Assembly (NCBI RefSeq): GCF_023715525.1
Contig: NZ_JAMBOG010000004.1
Coordinates: 62,001-126,000, forward strand
Reading direction: 5' to 3'
DNA: 64,000 bases
DNA from: Kocuria rosea
Lineage (GTDB): Bacteria; Actinomycetota; Actinomycetes; Actinomycetales; Micrococcaceae
Shown piece by piece: positions 9,808 to 18,434 of this stretch. The position numbers were made by a program, and so were the translations under genes. Under the pieces are notes generated by a model. The model did not search any database and was not told the origin of the DNA. It worked only from the letters and a program-made list of their open reading frames with translations. The stretch's first letter is position 1. Each line of letters starts with the position of its first letter.

Positions 9808-10545
9808 GTGCCGCACTCCTCCGGGGCCGCGGCCCTCGTCTGCGCGGACGTGACCGTCACGGCGCCCTCCGGTTCGGGTGAGCTCACCCTGCTGCGGGGC
9901 GTGGACGTGTCGGTGGCCGAGCGCCGCACCGCGGTCGTCGGGCTCAACGGGTCCGGCAAGTCCACGTTCCTTCGCCTGTTCAACGGGCTCGTGCGCCCCT
10001 CGGCGGGCACAGTCACCGTGCACGGCACGGACGTGGCGCGCGACGTGCGGGCCGTGCGCCGGCGGGTGGGCTTCGTCTTCACCGACCCCCTGTCGCAGCT
10101 CGTCATGCCGACCCCGGTCGAGGACGTCGAGCTGTCCCTGCGCGGGGCGGGCGTGCCCAGGGCCCGACGCCGGGCGGCCGCGCTGGAGCTGCTCGAGCGG
10201 ATGGGGATCGCCCACCGCGCCGAGCACAGCATCTACGACCTCTCCGGCGGGGAGCGCCAGCTCGCGGCATTCGCGGCGGTGCTGGCCGTGGAGCCCGACG
10301 TCCTGCTGCTCGACGAGCCCACCACGCTGCTGGACCTGCGCAACCGCGGCCGGCTGCTGGAGCTGCTCGAGGGTCTCCCCCAGCAGCTGCTGATCTCCAC
10401 CCACGACCTCGGCCTGGCCGCCACCGCGCCGCGGGTGCTGGTGCTCAACGACGGCGGGATCGTCGCCGACGGTCCGCCCGGGGAGGTCGTCCCCGCCTAC
10501 GAGCAGTGGTGCGCGCACGGCTTCCCGCAGGAGGCCCGCCCGTGA
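9808..10545 (+). CDS. bioM: ECF transporter ATP-binding protein (BioM)
   Basis: A 245-residue ABC ATPase of the energy-coupling-factor class. Walker A GLNGSGKST is at residues 45-53, the Q-loop lies near 93, the signature LSGGERQ near 145, and Walker B VLLLDEPTTLLD near 170, followed by the switch histidine in STHD. It powers biotin uptake with BioY and BioN at the inner face of the membrane. The GTG start lies three bases after the bioY stop, and the stop overlaps the bioN start (GTGA), so the three genes form one operon. Only one ATPase is present, so it presumably works as a homodimer. Confidence 0.92.
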   Translation: MPHSSGAAALVCADVTVTAPSGSGELTLLRGVDVSVAERRTAVVGLNGSGKSTFLRLFNGLVRPSAGTVTVHGTDVARDVRAVRRRVGFVFTDPLSQLVMPTPVEDVELSLRGAGVPRARRRAAALELLERMGIAHRAEHSIYDLSGGERQLAAFAAVLAVEPDVLLLDEPTTLLDLRNRGRLLELLEGLPQQLLISTHDLGLAATAPRVLVLNDGGIVADGPPGEVVPAYEQWCAHGFPQEARP

Positions 10546-11153
10546 GCCGGGGCCCCGACCTCTTCGGCAGCTACGCCCCCGGCACGAGCGTGCTGCACCG
10601 CGCGCCACTGTGGGCGAAGGCCCTGGGGCTCGTGGCCGTGTCCCTCGCCGTGGTGCTCGCCCCGTCCTGGCGGGTGCCCGCCGTGCTGACCGGGCTGCTG
10701 GTGCTCGCCGGCTCGGCGGCCGGGATCCGCGCCCGGCAGTGGTGGCACGGGCTCGCCCCCGCCCTGCCCGTGCTCGTGCTGCTGGGCGTCTACCACGTGC
10801 TGGGCGCCGGGCCGGCCGCGGCCGCCGACGTCCTGCTGACCATCGTGGTGTTCCTCGTCCTCACCCGCGTCCTGATGCACACCACGCCGCTGTCCGCCCT
10901 CCTCGACGGCGTGGTGTGGCTGTGCGGGCCCGTGCGGCTGGTCGGGGCGGACCCCGGGCGGATCGGGCTGGCGGTCTCCCTGATGCTGCGCTCGATCCCC
11001 TTCGTCGTGGGCTCCGCGGCCGACCTCCGCGACGCCGTGCACGCCCGCGGCCTGCGCCCCCATCCCGTGCGGCTGGTCACCCCGGCGGTGATCTCGACCG
11101 TCGCCTACGCCCAGCGCACGGGCCAGGCCCTCGCCGCGCGCGGGTTCGACTGA
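10542..11153 (+). CDS. bioN: ECF transporter transmembrane protein (BioN, EcfT type)
   Basis: A 203-residue EcfT-type membrane protein that couples the ATPase to BioY. Hydrophobic segments occupy about 24-60, 70-85, 88-110 and 135-150. The two Ala-Arg-Gly coupling motifs that contact the ATPases are visible as HARG (around 168-170) and AARG (around 198-201), the latter at the extreme C terminus. The GTG start overlaps the bioM stop. It is shorter than the general-purpose EcfT (about 260 residues), as is normal for dedicated BioN proteins. Confidence 0.9.
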   Translation: MSRGPDLFGSYAPGTSVLHRAPLWAKALGLVAVSLAVVLAPSWRVPAVLTGLLVLAGSAAGIRARQWWHGLAPALPVLVLLGVYHVLGAGPAAAADVLLTIVVFLVLTRVLMHTTPLSALLDGVVWLCGPVRLVGADPGRIGLAVSLMLRSIPFVVGSAADLRDAVHARGLRPHPVRLVTPAVISTVAYAQRTGQALAARGFD

Positions 11154-11183
11154 GCCGAGCGCCCGAAAGATCATCAGACGGCT

Positions 11184-11189
11184 TACACT
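11184..11189 (+). promoter_or_regulatory. Predicted -10 box for leaderless peptidase transcript
   Basis: TACACT ends six bases before the ATG at 11196, with no ribosome-binding site between them. The spacing predicts a leaderless mRNA. The same box and spacing recur before the ABC ATPase gene at 19454. Confidence 0.5.
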
Positions 11190-11195
11190 TCACGC

Positions 11196-12101
11196 ATGAG
11201 CTTCGACAACAACTCCCAGCTCGACGCCGGTCGCGTGGGCGGCGGCGGGCGCGGCGTCGCCGTGGGCGGCGGCATCGGCGGCACCCTGCTGCTGCTCGTC
11301 GTGGGCCTGCTCTTCGGCCAGGACGGCATCGACGCCCTCACCGGCGGCGGGGGCGGCGGGCAGGACACCGGCGCCCAGAGCTCCGTGCAGCAGGAGCGCG
11401 CCGAGCGCTGCCGGACGGGCGAGGACGCCAACCAGTACACGGACTGCCGGATGATCGCCACGGCCCAGAGCCTCGACCAGTTCTGGGAGGAGTACCTGCC
11501 GGCCACCACGGGCGAGCGGTACGTCCTGCCGGACGTCTCGCTGTTCGAGGGGCGGACGGGCACCGGGTGCGGTGCGGCGTCCTCGGCCGTGGGCCCGTTC
11601 TACTGCCCCGCGGACGAGACCGTGTACCTGGACGTCGGGTTCTTCGACGAGCTGCAGACCCAGTTCGGGGCCGAGGGCGGCCCGCTCGCCGAGGAGTACG
11701 TGCTGGCCCACGAGTTCGGCCACCACATCCAGAACCAGATCGGCACCCTCGGCTACGCCCAGCGGGACCCGCAGGGAGCGGACTCCGGGGCGGTGCGCGT
11801 GGAGCTGCAGGCCGACTGCCTCGCCGGGCTGTGGGCCCACGGCGCCTCGGGCGGCACGTCCGGGGCCGTCCGGCTGGAGGAGGTCACCCCCGAGCAGCTC
11901 GAGCAGGCGCTCAACGCCGCCGAGGTGATCGGCGACGACCGCATCCAGGCCACCACCCAGGGCCGGGTCAACCCCGAGGCGTTCACGCACGGCACGTCCC
12001 GCCAGCGCCAGCTGTGGTTCTACGCCGGGTACCGGACCGGCGACATCAACCAGTGCGACACCTTCTCGGTGCGGGACCTGGACAACCCTCCGGCGTTCTG
12101 A
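11196..12101 (+). CDS. Neutral zinc metallopeptidase, YpfJ-like
   Basis: A 301-residue protein of the YpfJ/putative neutral zinc metallopeptidase family (PF04228 type). A glycine-rich cytoplasmic stretch and one membrane anchor (about 27-45) precede the peptidase domain outside the membrane. The zinc motif HEFGHH is at residues 172-177, and the downstream ELQADCLAGLWAH segment supplies the third ligand region. An early cysteine pair (in ERCRTGEDANQYTDC) and one in TGCGA may form disulfides. The physiological substrate is not known for the family. The start is set by a leaderless promoter arrangement. Its 3-prime end faces the coiled-coil membrane protein gene across a 153-base gap that contains tandem 17-bp repeats. 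Confidence 0.9.
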   Translation: MSFDNNSQLDAGRVGGGGRGVAVGGGIGGTLLLLVVGLLFGQDGIDALTGGGGGGQDTGAQSSVQQERAERCRTGEDANQYTDCRMIATAQSLDQFWEEYLPATTGERYVLPDVSLFEGRTGTGCGAASSAVGPFYCPADETVYLDVGFFDELQTQFGAEGGPLAEEYVLAHEFGHHIQNQIGTLGYAQRDPQGADSGAVRVELQADCLAGLWAHGASGGTSGAVRLEEVTPEQLEQALNAAEVIGDDRIQATTQGRVNPEAFTHGTSRQRQLWFYAGYRTGDINQCDTFSVRDLDNPPAF

Positions 12102-12187
12102 CCCCGCCCACCCCGTTCCACGCCGAGTTCCCGGGACCGGCGCAGCTCCCCACGATCGTGGCCGGGGAATCGCGACCGTCCTGGGGA

Positions 12188-12238
12188 CTCGGCACGTCTG
12201 ACGGCTCGGCACGTCTGACAGCGCGGCACGTCCGCGGG
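12188..12238. repeat. Three tandem copies of a 17-bp repeat
   Basis: Units lie at 12188-12204, 12205-12221 and 12222-12238. Units 1 and 2 differ at a single base; unit 3 matches 13 of 17. The shared core is CGGCACGTC. They sit in the gap between two convergent genes. No function is evident. Confidence 0.75.
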
Positions 12239-12254
12239 CGCGGTGCGCCCGGGG

Positions 12255-12680
12255 TCAGCCGCGGGGACGGTCCTGGGGCCCGGAGTCCCGCTCGGGCCGG
12301 ACGTCACGGTCCCGCCCGGGCCCGCCGTCGGACCCGGAGTCCTCCCCGTCCGGGTCGAGCGCCGCGGCCTCCTGCCGGTGGCTCTCCGCCTCCTGGCGGA
12401 CCCGGTCGGCCTCCTCGGCCCGCCGCCGGGCGTCCTGCTCGAGGCGGTCGGCCTCGATGCGGGCCTTCTCGGCCTCGGCCAGGGCCGCGTCGGCGTCCGC
12501 CTTGCGCTCGCGGGCCGCGAGGGACTCCTCCTGGCTGCGGCCGCGGAGGTCGGCGGCGCGCTGCCGGTTCTCGCGCTGCGCCACGGCGTGGCGCTCCTTC
12601 TTCTTGCGGGTCCCGACCAGCGCCACGACGATGACCGCCAGCACGGCGACGGCCACCACGATCCAGATCCAGGGCTCCAT
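12255..12680 (-). CDS. Small membrane-anchored coiled-coil protein, unknown function
   Basis: A 141-residue protein with one N-terminal membrane segment (about residues 4-24, WIWIVVAVAVLAVIVVALV) followed by KKK. A long Ala/Glu/Arg-rich helix (about 30-110) with heptad-like spacing predicts a coiled coil, and the tail is Asp/Gly/Arg-rich. The topology is probably N-out or short-N with a cytoplasmic coil. The ATG at 12680 is supported by GAGGAGAG upstream; longer in-frame extensions lack such a site and look non-coding. I do not recognise a family. It resembles anonymous actinobacterial envelope proteins and may be a scaffold or stress protein, but nothing in the context decides this. Confidence 0.75.
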   Translation of the reverse strand: MEPWIWIVVAVAVLAVIVVALVGTRKKKERHAVAQRENRQRAADLRGRSQEESLAARERKADADAALAEAEKARIEADRLEQDARRRAEEADRVRQEAESHRQEAAALDPDGEDSGSDGGPGRDRDVRPERDSGPQDRPRG

Positions 12681-13193
12681 GGGACTCTCCTCCTCGGTCG
12701 GCCCTGCGGTCCGCCCCCGTCGGGAAACCGCACGAGCTCGTGCCAGCCGCGGGGCTGACCGTTGCCAGTTCAACATTGCGGGACGGGTGCTGTCCATCAC
12801 TTCGGCGGCCCGTCCCACCGGCCGGGTCCCACGGTCCCGGGCGCTCAGGACGGCTCGGGCCCGGGGCGCGGCGTCGTCGCACGTCAGACCGGCGGAACGG
12901 CGGAGGACACCCGGGGACCGGCCTCGGCGCCCCGCGCGAAGGCCGCGGCAGTGCCCGCGCACGCCGGGCTCCGCGCCGAATGTGTCAGGGACTGCTCGCC
13001 CACCGGCCGCGACGGGACGCCGGGCGCACGGCCGCGGCCGGCGCTCCGCCGACGACCGCGGGGCCGGCCCACCGGAGCGGTGCAGTCATGATCCGTTATG
13101 CACCGCCGAGGAGCGTGTGCGTTCGTCACACTCCAGTACGTTGGGACCAGCCCGCGGGACGGACCCGCAGCCGATCCGACAGGAGACCGCCGC
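12681..13193. other. Gene-free divergent region
   Basis: About 510 bases lie between two divergent small genes. No credible coding sequence was found on either strand: open frames here are Arg/Pro/Ala-rich and lack start signals. A TACGTT box at 13137-13142 may be the -10 for the gene at 13194. An inverted repeat GTGTG-N7-CACAC (13115-13131) overlaps the expected -35 and could be an operator. Nothing else is recognised. Confidence 0.5.
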
Positions 13194-13442
13194 ATGGCGC
13201 ACATCAACTACGCCGGCCAGCAGCACCACATCCCCGACGAGGAATTCGGGCGTTACCGGGAGGAGATCCGCCAGGCGCTCGCCGACGATCGCGCGTCGGA
13301 GCTGGCGCTGGTGGACGAGGACGGGGACACCAGCGTCCTGTTCATCTCGCGGGGGATCCCCGTCTCGATCCACACCTGGGACCTCGCCATGCCTTCGGAC
13401 ATGCCGCCCCTGCCGCCCGATCCGGCCAGCCCGTTCATCTGA
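13194..13442 (+). CDS. Conserved-looking small protein, unknown function
   Basis: An 82-residue acidic protein with AGGAG at good spacing and a clean ATG start. It reads as a compact alpha/beta fold: a helical EEFGRYREEIRQALAD segment (around 17-32), two predicted strands, SELALVDE and DTSVLFIS (around 34-53), and a proline-rich C terminus, PPLPPDP. No cysteine, signal peptide or membrane segment is present. I do not recognise the family. The gene stands alone between two gene-poor stretches and ends at a GC-rich hairpin, so it is probably monocistronic. Confidence 0.7.
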   Translation: MAHINYAGQQHHIPDEEFGRYREEIRQALADDRASELALVDEDGDTSVLFISRGIPVSIHTWDLAMPSDMPPLPPDPASPFI

Positions 13443-13457
13443 TCCCGCGGACCGCTT

Positions 13458-13497
13458 CCCGCCCGGGCCGGCGGCCTCCGCGAGGCCGCCGGGCGGG
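13458..13497. terminator. GC-rich hairpin between convergent genes
   Basis: A two-part stem: GGCGGCCTC pairs with GAGGCCGCC, and CCCGCCC pairs with GGGCGGG, with a short bulge on the left arm. It lies between the stop at 13442 and the ZIP gene stop at 13507. No T-run follows, which is usual for such GC-rich actinobacterial terminators. Confidence 0.55.
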
Positions 13498-13506
13498 TGC
13501 GGCGGT

Positions 13507-14298
13507 TCAGGCCAGCGACAGCGCGAACGACAGCACGAAGCCCGCGGCCGTGCTCAGCGCCACCGCCGGCCCGCCGTGCTCGTAGGCCTCCGGCATCAGG
13601 GTGTCCGCCAGCGAGGCGATCACCGCCCCGGCGGCGAAGGCCAGCGGCACGGAGATCGTCGCGGGGTCGCTGCTGGAGAGGGGGCCCGCCCCGACCACCA
13701 CGGCGGCGGCCAGCAGCACGGCGCACACCAGCCACAGCCCGACGGCCTTGCCGCTGGCCATGCCCTGCTCGCGCATCGACGCCGATCCCACCAGCGCCTC
13801 GGGGAAGTTGGAGACGAAGATGGCCGCCAGCAGGGCCAGCCCGCCGGTCCCCTCGCCCAGGGCGACGCCCAGCGCCACGTTCTCCGGCACGCCATCGAGG
13901 GTGACGGCCGCCAGCAGGGCCAGTCCGGCGGCACCCCGCGCGGACGCGGCCGTCGGGGCGTGCTCGGTGGAGGCGGCGTCCGGGTCCAGCTTGGCGCTGC
14001 CCTGCTGCTTCTCGGCGTCCCGGGAGCCGCGGCCGGGCTGCGCCCACCGGTCCAGCAGAGCGCTGAGGGCCGTGAAGACCACGGCACCGGCGAACAGCCC
14101 GATGACGGCGCGCCAGATCCCGCCCTGCTCGTAGGCGTCCTCGAACAGCTCGAAGGCCAGCGCGGTGATGAGGGCCCCGGCGGCGAAGGACAGCAGGATC
14201 GCCAGCACGCGCTTCGGCAGCTCGAAGCGCACCCCGATCAGCGCCCCGATGACGAGGGCGCTGGAGGCGACGACGCCGAACAGCAGGGACTGTCCCAT
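13507..14298 (-). CDS. ZIP family metal transporter
   Basis: A 263-residue polytopic membrane protein of the ZIP family, which moves Zn2+ or other divalent metals into the cytoplasm. Seven or eight hydrophobic segments are visible. The metal-site helices carry the AAVTLDGVPENVALGVAL stretch (centre of the protein) and the FVSNFPEALVGSASM stretch, matching TM4 and TM5 of the family (HxxPEG/N and HNxPEG positions, here with D and N variants). A charged loop of about 40 residues (around 87-125) separates the halves. The ATG at 14298 is preferred because the longer open frame adds a Pro-rich stretch lacking a start signal. Metal specificity is not determined. Confidence 0.85.
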   Translation of the reverse strand: MGQSLLFGVVASSALVIGALIGVRFELPKRVLAILLSFAAGALITALAFELFEDAYEQGGIWRAVIGLFAGAVVFTALSALLDRWAQPGRGSRDAEKQQGSAKLDPDAASTEHAPTAASARGAAGLALLAAVTLDGVPENVALGVALGEGTGGLALLAAIFVSNFPEALVGSASMREQGMASGKAVGLWLVCAVLLAAAVVVGAGPLSSSDPATISVPLAFAAGAVIASLADTLMPEAYEHGGPAVALSTAAGFVLSFALSLA

Positions 14299-14340
14299 GG
14301 CGTCAGTGTAGGAGCCGGAGCCCGGGCGGGGAGCAGAAGC

Positions 14341-14398
14341 CGGAAAAAGAAGCGGCGGCGCCCCGCCCACCTCGAGAGGTGGGCGGGGCGCCGCCGCT
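14341..14398 (-). terminator. Rho-independent terminator of the suf operon
   Basis: A perfect 23-bp inverted repeat (14351-14373 with 14376-14398, rich in GGCGGGGCGCC) ends, on the minus strand, in TCTTTTTCCG. It is a classical stem plus T-run located 15 bases after the sufT stop. In the other direction it may also end ZIP-side readthrough. Confidence 0.9.
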
Positions 14399-14412
14399 GC
14401 GAGGAGGGCCGG

Positions 14413-14778
14413 TCAGATGTTGAAGCCCAGGGCGCGCATCTGGTCGCGGCCGTCCTCGGTGATCCGCTCGGGACCCCACGGCGGCATCCAGACCCAGTTC
14501 ACGCGCCACTCGTCGATCATGGGGCCCAGGTTCTGCTCGACCTGGTCCTCGATGACGTCCTGCAGCGGGCAGGCGGCGGTGGTGAGGGTCATGTCGAGCA
14601 CCAGGGCGCCGTCCTCGGCCCACCTGCTGCCGTAGAGCAGGCCCAGGTCCACGATGTTGACGCCGAGCTCGGGGTCGATGACGTTCATCAGCGCGTCCTC
14701 GATCTCCTCCTGGGAGATCCGGCCCGCAGGGGCCTCGTCGGGCTGCGCGGCAGTCGTCTCAGCGGGGGTTTCGGCCAT
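14413..14778 (-). CDS. sufT: Metal-sulfur cluster assembly factor (DUF59/SufT-like)
   Basis: A 121-residue MIP18/DUF59-family protein that helps deliver Fe-S clusters to target proteins. The family hallmark DPELGVNIVDLGLLYG is at residues 35-50. The conserved cysteine of TTAACPL is C70, and the WMPPWGPERI segment lies near the C terminus. The first 20 residues are low-complexity Ala/Glu/Thr. It is the last gene of the suf operon, 41 bases after sufC, and is followed by a strong terminator. In M. tuberculosis the homologue Rv1466 likewise ends the suf operon, but there two genes (cysteine desulfurase and SufU) lie between; here they are absent. Confidence 0.9.
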   Translation of the reverse strand: MAETPAETTAAQPDEAPAGRISQEEIEDALMNVIDPELGVNIVDLGLLYGSRWAEDGALVLDMTLTTAACPLQDVIEDQVEQNLGPMIDEWRVNWVWMPPWGPERITEDGRDQMRALGFNI

Positions 14779-14819
14779 GGCTGGCCTCCTTTCGCGGGGT
14801 GCGAGAAGCGGGGACGGGC

Positions 14820-15581
14820 TTACTTGGCCTGGGCCAGGTAGCGGTCGTAGCCCTCTTCCTCGAGCCGGTCGGCGAGCTCGGGCCCGCCCTCGTCGACGAC
14901 GCGGCCGTCGGCGAACACGTGCACGAACTGCGGCTTGATGTAGCGCAGGATGCGGGTGTAGTGGGTGATGAGCATGACGCCCATGTCGTTGTTCTCCAGG
15001 GCGCGGTTGACGCCCTCGGAGACGACCTTGAGGGCGTCGACGTCGAGGCCGGAGTCGGTCTCGTCGAGCAGGGCCACCTTGGGCTTGAGCAGCTCGAGCT
15101 GGAGGATCTCGTGGCGCTTCTTCTCGCCGCCGGAGAAGCCCTCGTTGACGTTGCGCTGGATCATCTCGGGGGCGATCTTCAGCTGCTCCATGGCCGCCTT
15201 GACGTCCTTGGTCCAGGTGCGCAGCGAGGGGGCCTCGCCGTCGATCGCCGTCTTGGCGGTGCGCAGGAAGTTGGAGGTCGTCACCCCGGGGATCTCGACC
15301 GGGTACTGCATGGCCAGGAACAGGCCGGCGCGGGCGCGCTCGTCGACGGACATCTCCAGGACGTTCTCGCCGTCGAGGAGGACCTCGCCGGAGTCGACGA
15401 CGTACTTGGGGTGGCCCGCGATGGTGGAGGCCAGGGTGGACTTGCCGGAGCCGTTGGGGCCCATGATGGCGTGGACCTCGCCCGAGTTGATGGTCAGGTT
15501 GACGCCCTTGAGGATCGGCTTCGTCGTCTCGTCGTCGAGCACGACGGACGCGTGCAGGTCCTTGATCTCGAGAGTTGCCAT
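14820..15581 (-). CDS. sufC: Fe-S cluster assembly ATPase SufC
   Basis: A 253-residue ABC-type ATPase of the SufBCD scaffold. Walker A GPNGSGKST is at residues 41-49, the signature FSGGEKKR near 150, and Walker B VALLDETDSGLD near 175-186 (the ETDSGLD wording is SufC-specific). The switch histidine is in LITHYTR. It binds SufB and SufD in the cytoplasm and drives the conformational change needed to build an Fe-S cluster. It starts at ATG 15581, 38 bases after sufD. Confidence 0.95.
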   Translation of the reverse strand: MATLEIKDLHASVVLDDETTKPILKGVNLTINSGEVHAIMGPNGSGKSTLASTIAGHPKYVVDSGEVLLDGENVLEMSVDERARAGLFLAMQYPVEIPGVTTSNFLRTAKTAIDGEAPSLRTWTKDVKAAMEQLKIAPEMIQRNVNEGFSGGEKKRHEILQLELLKPKVALLDETDSGLDVDALKVVSEGVNRALENNDMGVMLITHYTRILRYIKPQFVHVFADGRVVDEGGPELADRLEEEGYDRYLAQAK

Positions 15582-15619
15582 GAATGGTTCTCCTGTGGTC
15601 GAAAAGAGTGCGGGAAAGG

Positions 15620-16987
15620 TCAGTGGTTCGCGGAGGCGAGCTCGTCCTCGACGGCCTGGCGCAGCCGGGCCTCGATGTCCTCGACGCCGATCTGCTGGAG
15701 GATCTCGAAGAGGAAGCCGCGGACCACGAGCCGGCGCGCCTCGTCCTCGGGGATGCCCCGGGACATGAGGTAGTACAGGTGCTCGTCGTCCAGCTGCCCC
15801 GTGGTGGAGGCGTGGCCGGCGCCGGCGATGAGGCCGGTCTCGATCTCCAGGTTCGGCACCGAGTCCATCCGGGGGCCGTCGCCGAGGATCAGGTTGCGGT
15901 TGAGCTCGTAGGTGTCGGTGCCCTCCGCGGTGGCGCGGATCAGGACGTCGCCCACCCACACGCCGTGCGCGTTCTCGCCCTGCAGCGCGGACTTGTAGGT
16001 CACCCGCGAGGTGCAGTTGGGTTGGGAGTGGTCCACGAACAGCCGGGACTCCAGGTGCTGGCCGGCGTCCACGAAGGTCAGCCCGTACATCTCCACCGAG
16101 GCGCCGGGGGCGCCGAAGCGGGTGGAGGGGGTGACGCGCACGAGGCTGCCGCCGAGGGAGACCAGGACGTGCTTGAACGCGGCGCCGCGGCCGAGGAGCG
16201 CCTGCTGGGCGGAGGCGTGCACGGCGTCGTCGTCCCACTCCTGGAGGGTCACGACGGTGAGGCTGGCGGAGTCGCCCACCCGGAACTCGACGTTCTGCGA
16301 GAGCACGGCGGAGCCGTGGTGGCGCAGGACCACGAGCGCCCGGGAGAACGGCTCGGCGTCGATCACCAGGTGCTGGGCCGCCGGGGTGGCGTCGGAGCCC
16401 TGGATGTCGACGAGGACCGGGGCCTCGATCGAGGCCTCCTGGGGCACGGTCACCACGGTGGCCTCGGCGAAGGAGCTCCACGCGTTCGCGGAGACCCGGT
16501 CCTCGGGGATGCCGGCGGAGCCCACGCGGGCGTCGTCGCGGCCCACGGTCTCCACGCGCACGGGGGCGGGCGCGTCCACCACGACGGCGGGCGCCGGGCC
16601 GGTGAGGGCGTCGGCGTGCAGGCCCTTGAGCCGCTTGAGCGGGGTGAACCGGAAGTCCTCCTCCCGGCCCGTCAGCGGCGCGAAGTCCGCCACGTCGTAG
16701 GAGGTGTGGCGCCCGGCGCGGGAGGAGTCCGGGCCCTCGGCGCTGCCGCCGCGGGCGGACTCCCGCACGAGGGTGTCGTTCTCGACCTTGTCCCGGGCGA
16801 GGCGCTCGCCCTCCTGGTCCATCCCGGGGATGGCCACGCGGCGGTCGCCGACGGGGACCCCGTCGACCTTCTCCGCGAGGACGTCCTTGGCCGTCTCCAC
16901 GGCCTTCTCGGCCACGGTGGTGGCCGCGGAGGCCGCGGCCTCCGCGGCGTTGCGAATCGTTTCGTTCAGCTTGGGCATGTCAGCCAA
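15620..16987 (-). CDS. sufD: Fe-S cluster assembly protein SufD
   Basis: A 455-residue SufB/SufD-family scaffold protein that pairs with SufB on a SufC dimer. The first 45 residues are an Ala/Glu/Lys-rich helix, followed by the family beta-helix core and the C-terminal [19 protein letters not shown] segment. It contains the conserved late histidine/cysteine region in [19 protein letters not shown]. Two starts compete. TTG at 16987 has GGAAGGA at normal spacing and overlaps the sufB stop by eight bases. ATG at 16978 lies one base after the sufB stop, but its nearest ribosome-binding site is about 13 bases away. I favour TTG; the difference is three residues. Confidence 0.93.
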   Translation of the reverse strand: MADMPKLNETIRNAAEAAASAATTVAEKAVETAKDVLAEKVDGVPVGDRRVAIPGMDQEGERLARDKVENDTLVRESARGGSAEGPDSSRAGRHTSYDVADFAPLTGREEDFRFTPLKRLKGLHADALTGPAPAVVVDAPAPVRVETVGRDDARVGSAGIPEDRVSANAWSSFAEATVVTVPQEASIEAPVLVDIQGSDATPAAQHLVIDAEPFSRALVVLRHHGSAVLSQNVEFRVGDSASLTVVTLQEWDDDAVHASAQQALLGRGAAFKHVLVSLGGSLVRVTPSTRFGAPGASVEMYGLTFVDAGQHLESRLFVDHSQPNCTSRVTYKSALQGENAHGVWVGDVLIRATAEGTDTYELNRNLILGDGPRMDSVPNLEIETGLIAGAGHASTTGQLDDEHLYYLMSRGIPEDEARRLVVRGFLFEILQQIGVEDIEARLRQAVEDELASANH

Positions 16988-18434
16988 CGGATCCTTCCAT
17001 CTGCAGTTCGATGAGGCGGTTCAGTTCCAGCGCGTACTCCATGGGCAGCTCGCGGGCGATGGGCTCCACGAAGCCGCGCACGATCATCGCCATGGCCTCG
17101 TCCTCGGCCAGGCCGCGCTGCATCAGGTAGAACAGCTGCTCCTCGGACACGCGGGAGACGGTCGCCTCGTGGCCCATCGTGACGTCGTCCTCGCGGATGT
17201 CGACGTACGGGTAGGTGTCGGAGCGCGAGATCGTGTCGACCAGCAGGGCGTCGCAGACCACGTTCGACTTCGAGCCGTGGGCGCCCTCGCGGACCTGGAC
17301 CAGGCCGCGGTAGGCGGCGCGGCCGCCGTTGCGGGCCACGGACTTCGAGACGATCGACGACGACGTGTTCGGGGCGATGTGCACCATCTTGGAGCCGGTG
17401 TCCTGGTGCTGGCCCTCGCCGGCGAACGCGATCGAGAGGGTCTCCCCGCGAGCGTGCTCCCCCGTCATGTAGACGGCCGGGTACTTCTGGGTGACCTTCG
17501 AGCCGATGTTGCCGTCGATCCACTCCATGGTGGCGCCCTCGTGGGCGATCGCGCGCTTGGTGACGAGGTTGTACACGTTGTTCGACCAGTTCTGGATGGT
17601 CGTGTAGCGCACGCGGGCGTTCTTCTTGACGATGATCTCAACGACGGCGGAGTGCAGCGAGTCGGTCTTGTAGATCGGCGCGGTGCAGCCCTCGATGTAG
17701 TGGACGTAGGAGTCCTCGTCCGCGATGATCAGGGTCCGCTCGAACTGGCCCATGTTCTCGGTGTTGATCCGGAAGTAGGCCTGCAGCGGGATCTCGACGT
17801 GCACGCCCTTGGGGACGTAGACGAAGGAGCCGCCCGACCACACGGCGGTGTTCAGCGCGGCGAACTTGTTGTCGCCCACCGGGATGACGGTGCCGAAGTA
17901 CTCCTGGAAGAACTCGGGGTGCTCCCGCAGCGCGGTGTCGGTGTCCATGAAGATGACGCCCTGCGCCTCGAGGTCCTCGCGGATCTGGTGGTAGACCACC
18001 TCGGACTCGTACTGGGCGGCGACGCCGGCGACCAGGCGCCCGCGCTCGGCCTCGGGGATGCCGAGCTTCTCGTAGGTGTTGCGGATGTCCTCGGGGAGGT
18101 CCTCCCAGGACTGGGCCTGCTTCTCGGTGGAGCGCACGAAGTACTTGATGTTGTCGAAGTCGATCCCGGACAGGTCCGCGCCCCAGGTGGGCATGGGCTT
18201 GCGGTCGAAGAACTTCAGGCCCTTGAGGCGCAGCTCGGTCATCCACTCGGGCTCGCTCTTCTTGGCCGAGATGTCGCGGACGACCTCCTCGTTGATGCCG
18301 CGCCGGGCGGAGGAGCCGGCGACGTCGGGGTCGGCCCAGCCGTACTCGTAGGTGCCGATGCCCTCGAGCTCGGGGTTCTTCTCCAGGATGTCGGCGATGA
18401 CGGTGTCGTTGCCGCTGGCGATCTGTTCAGTCAT
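16980..18434 (-). CDS. sufB: Fe-S cluster assembly protein SufB
   Basis: A 484-residue SufB, the subunit on which sulfur is received and the cluster is built. The highly conserved segments [14 protein letters not shown] (with the acceptor-region cysteine), [14 protein letters not shown] and the C-terminal [22 protein letters not shown] are all present. Length is typical for a non-intein SufB; several actinobacterial SufB proteins, including that of M. tuberculosis, carry an intein, and none is seen here. The ATG at 18434 overlaps the end of sufR by eight bases, so regulator and first structural gene are translationally linked. Confidence 0.96.
   Translation of the reverse strand: MTEQIASGNDTVIADILEKNPELEGIGTYEYGWADPDVAGSSARRGINEEVVRDISAKKSEPEWMTELRLKGLKFFDRKPMPTWGADLSGIDFDNIKYFVRSTEKQAQSWEDLPEDIRNTYEKLGIPEAERGRLVAGVAAQYESEVVYHQIREDLEAQGVIFMDTDTALREHPEFFQEYFGTVIPVGDNKFAALNTAVWSGGSFVYVPKGVHVEIPLQAYFRINTENMGQFERTLIIADEDSYVHYIEGCTAPIYKTDSLHSAVVEIIVKKNARVRYTTIQNWSNNVYNLVTKRAIAHEGATMEWIDGNIGSKVTQKYPAVYMTGEHARGETLSIAFAGEGQHQDTGSKMVHIAPNTSSSIVSKSVARNGGRAAYRGLVQVREGAHGSKSNVVCDALLVDTISRSDTYPYVDIREDDVTMGHEATVSRVSEEQLFYLMQRGLAEDEAMAMIVRGFVEPIARELPMEYALELNRLIELQMEGSVG

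Noticed and set aside
7588-10608. Open frame of about 1000 codons on the minus strand opposite the AI-2E and bio genes
   Set aside because: Very GC-rich DNA keeps antisense frames open. Its translation is Gly/His/Gln/Arg-rich low complexity, and the plus-strand genes are clearly conserved families.
16980-18434. Intein in SufB
   Set aside because: Several actinobacterial SufB proteins contain one, but here the conserved blocks are continuous and the length is that of plain SufB.
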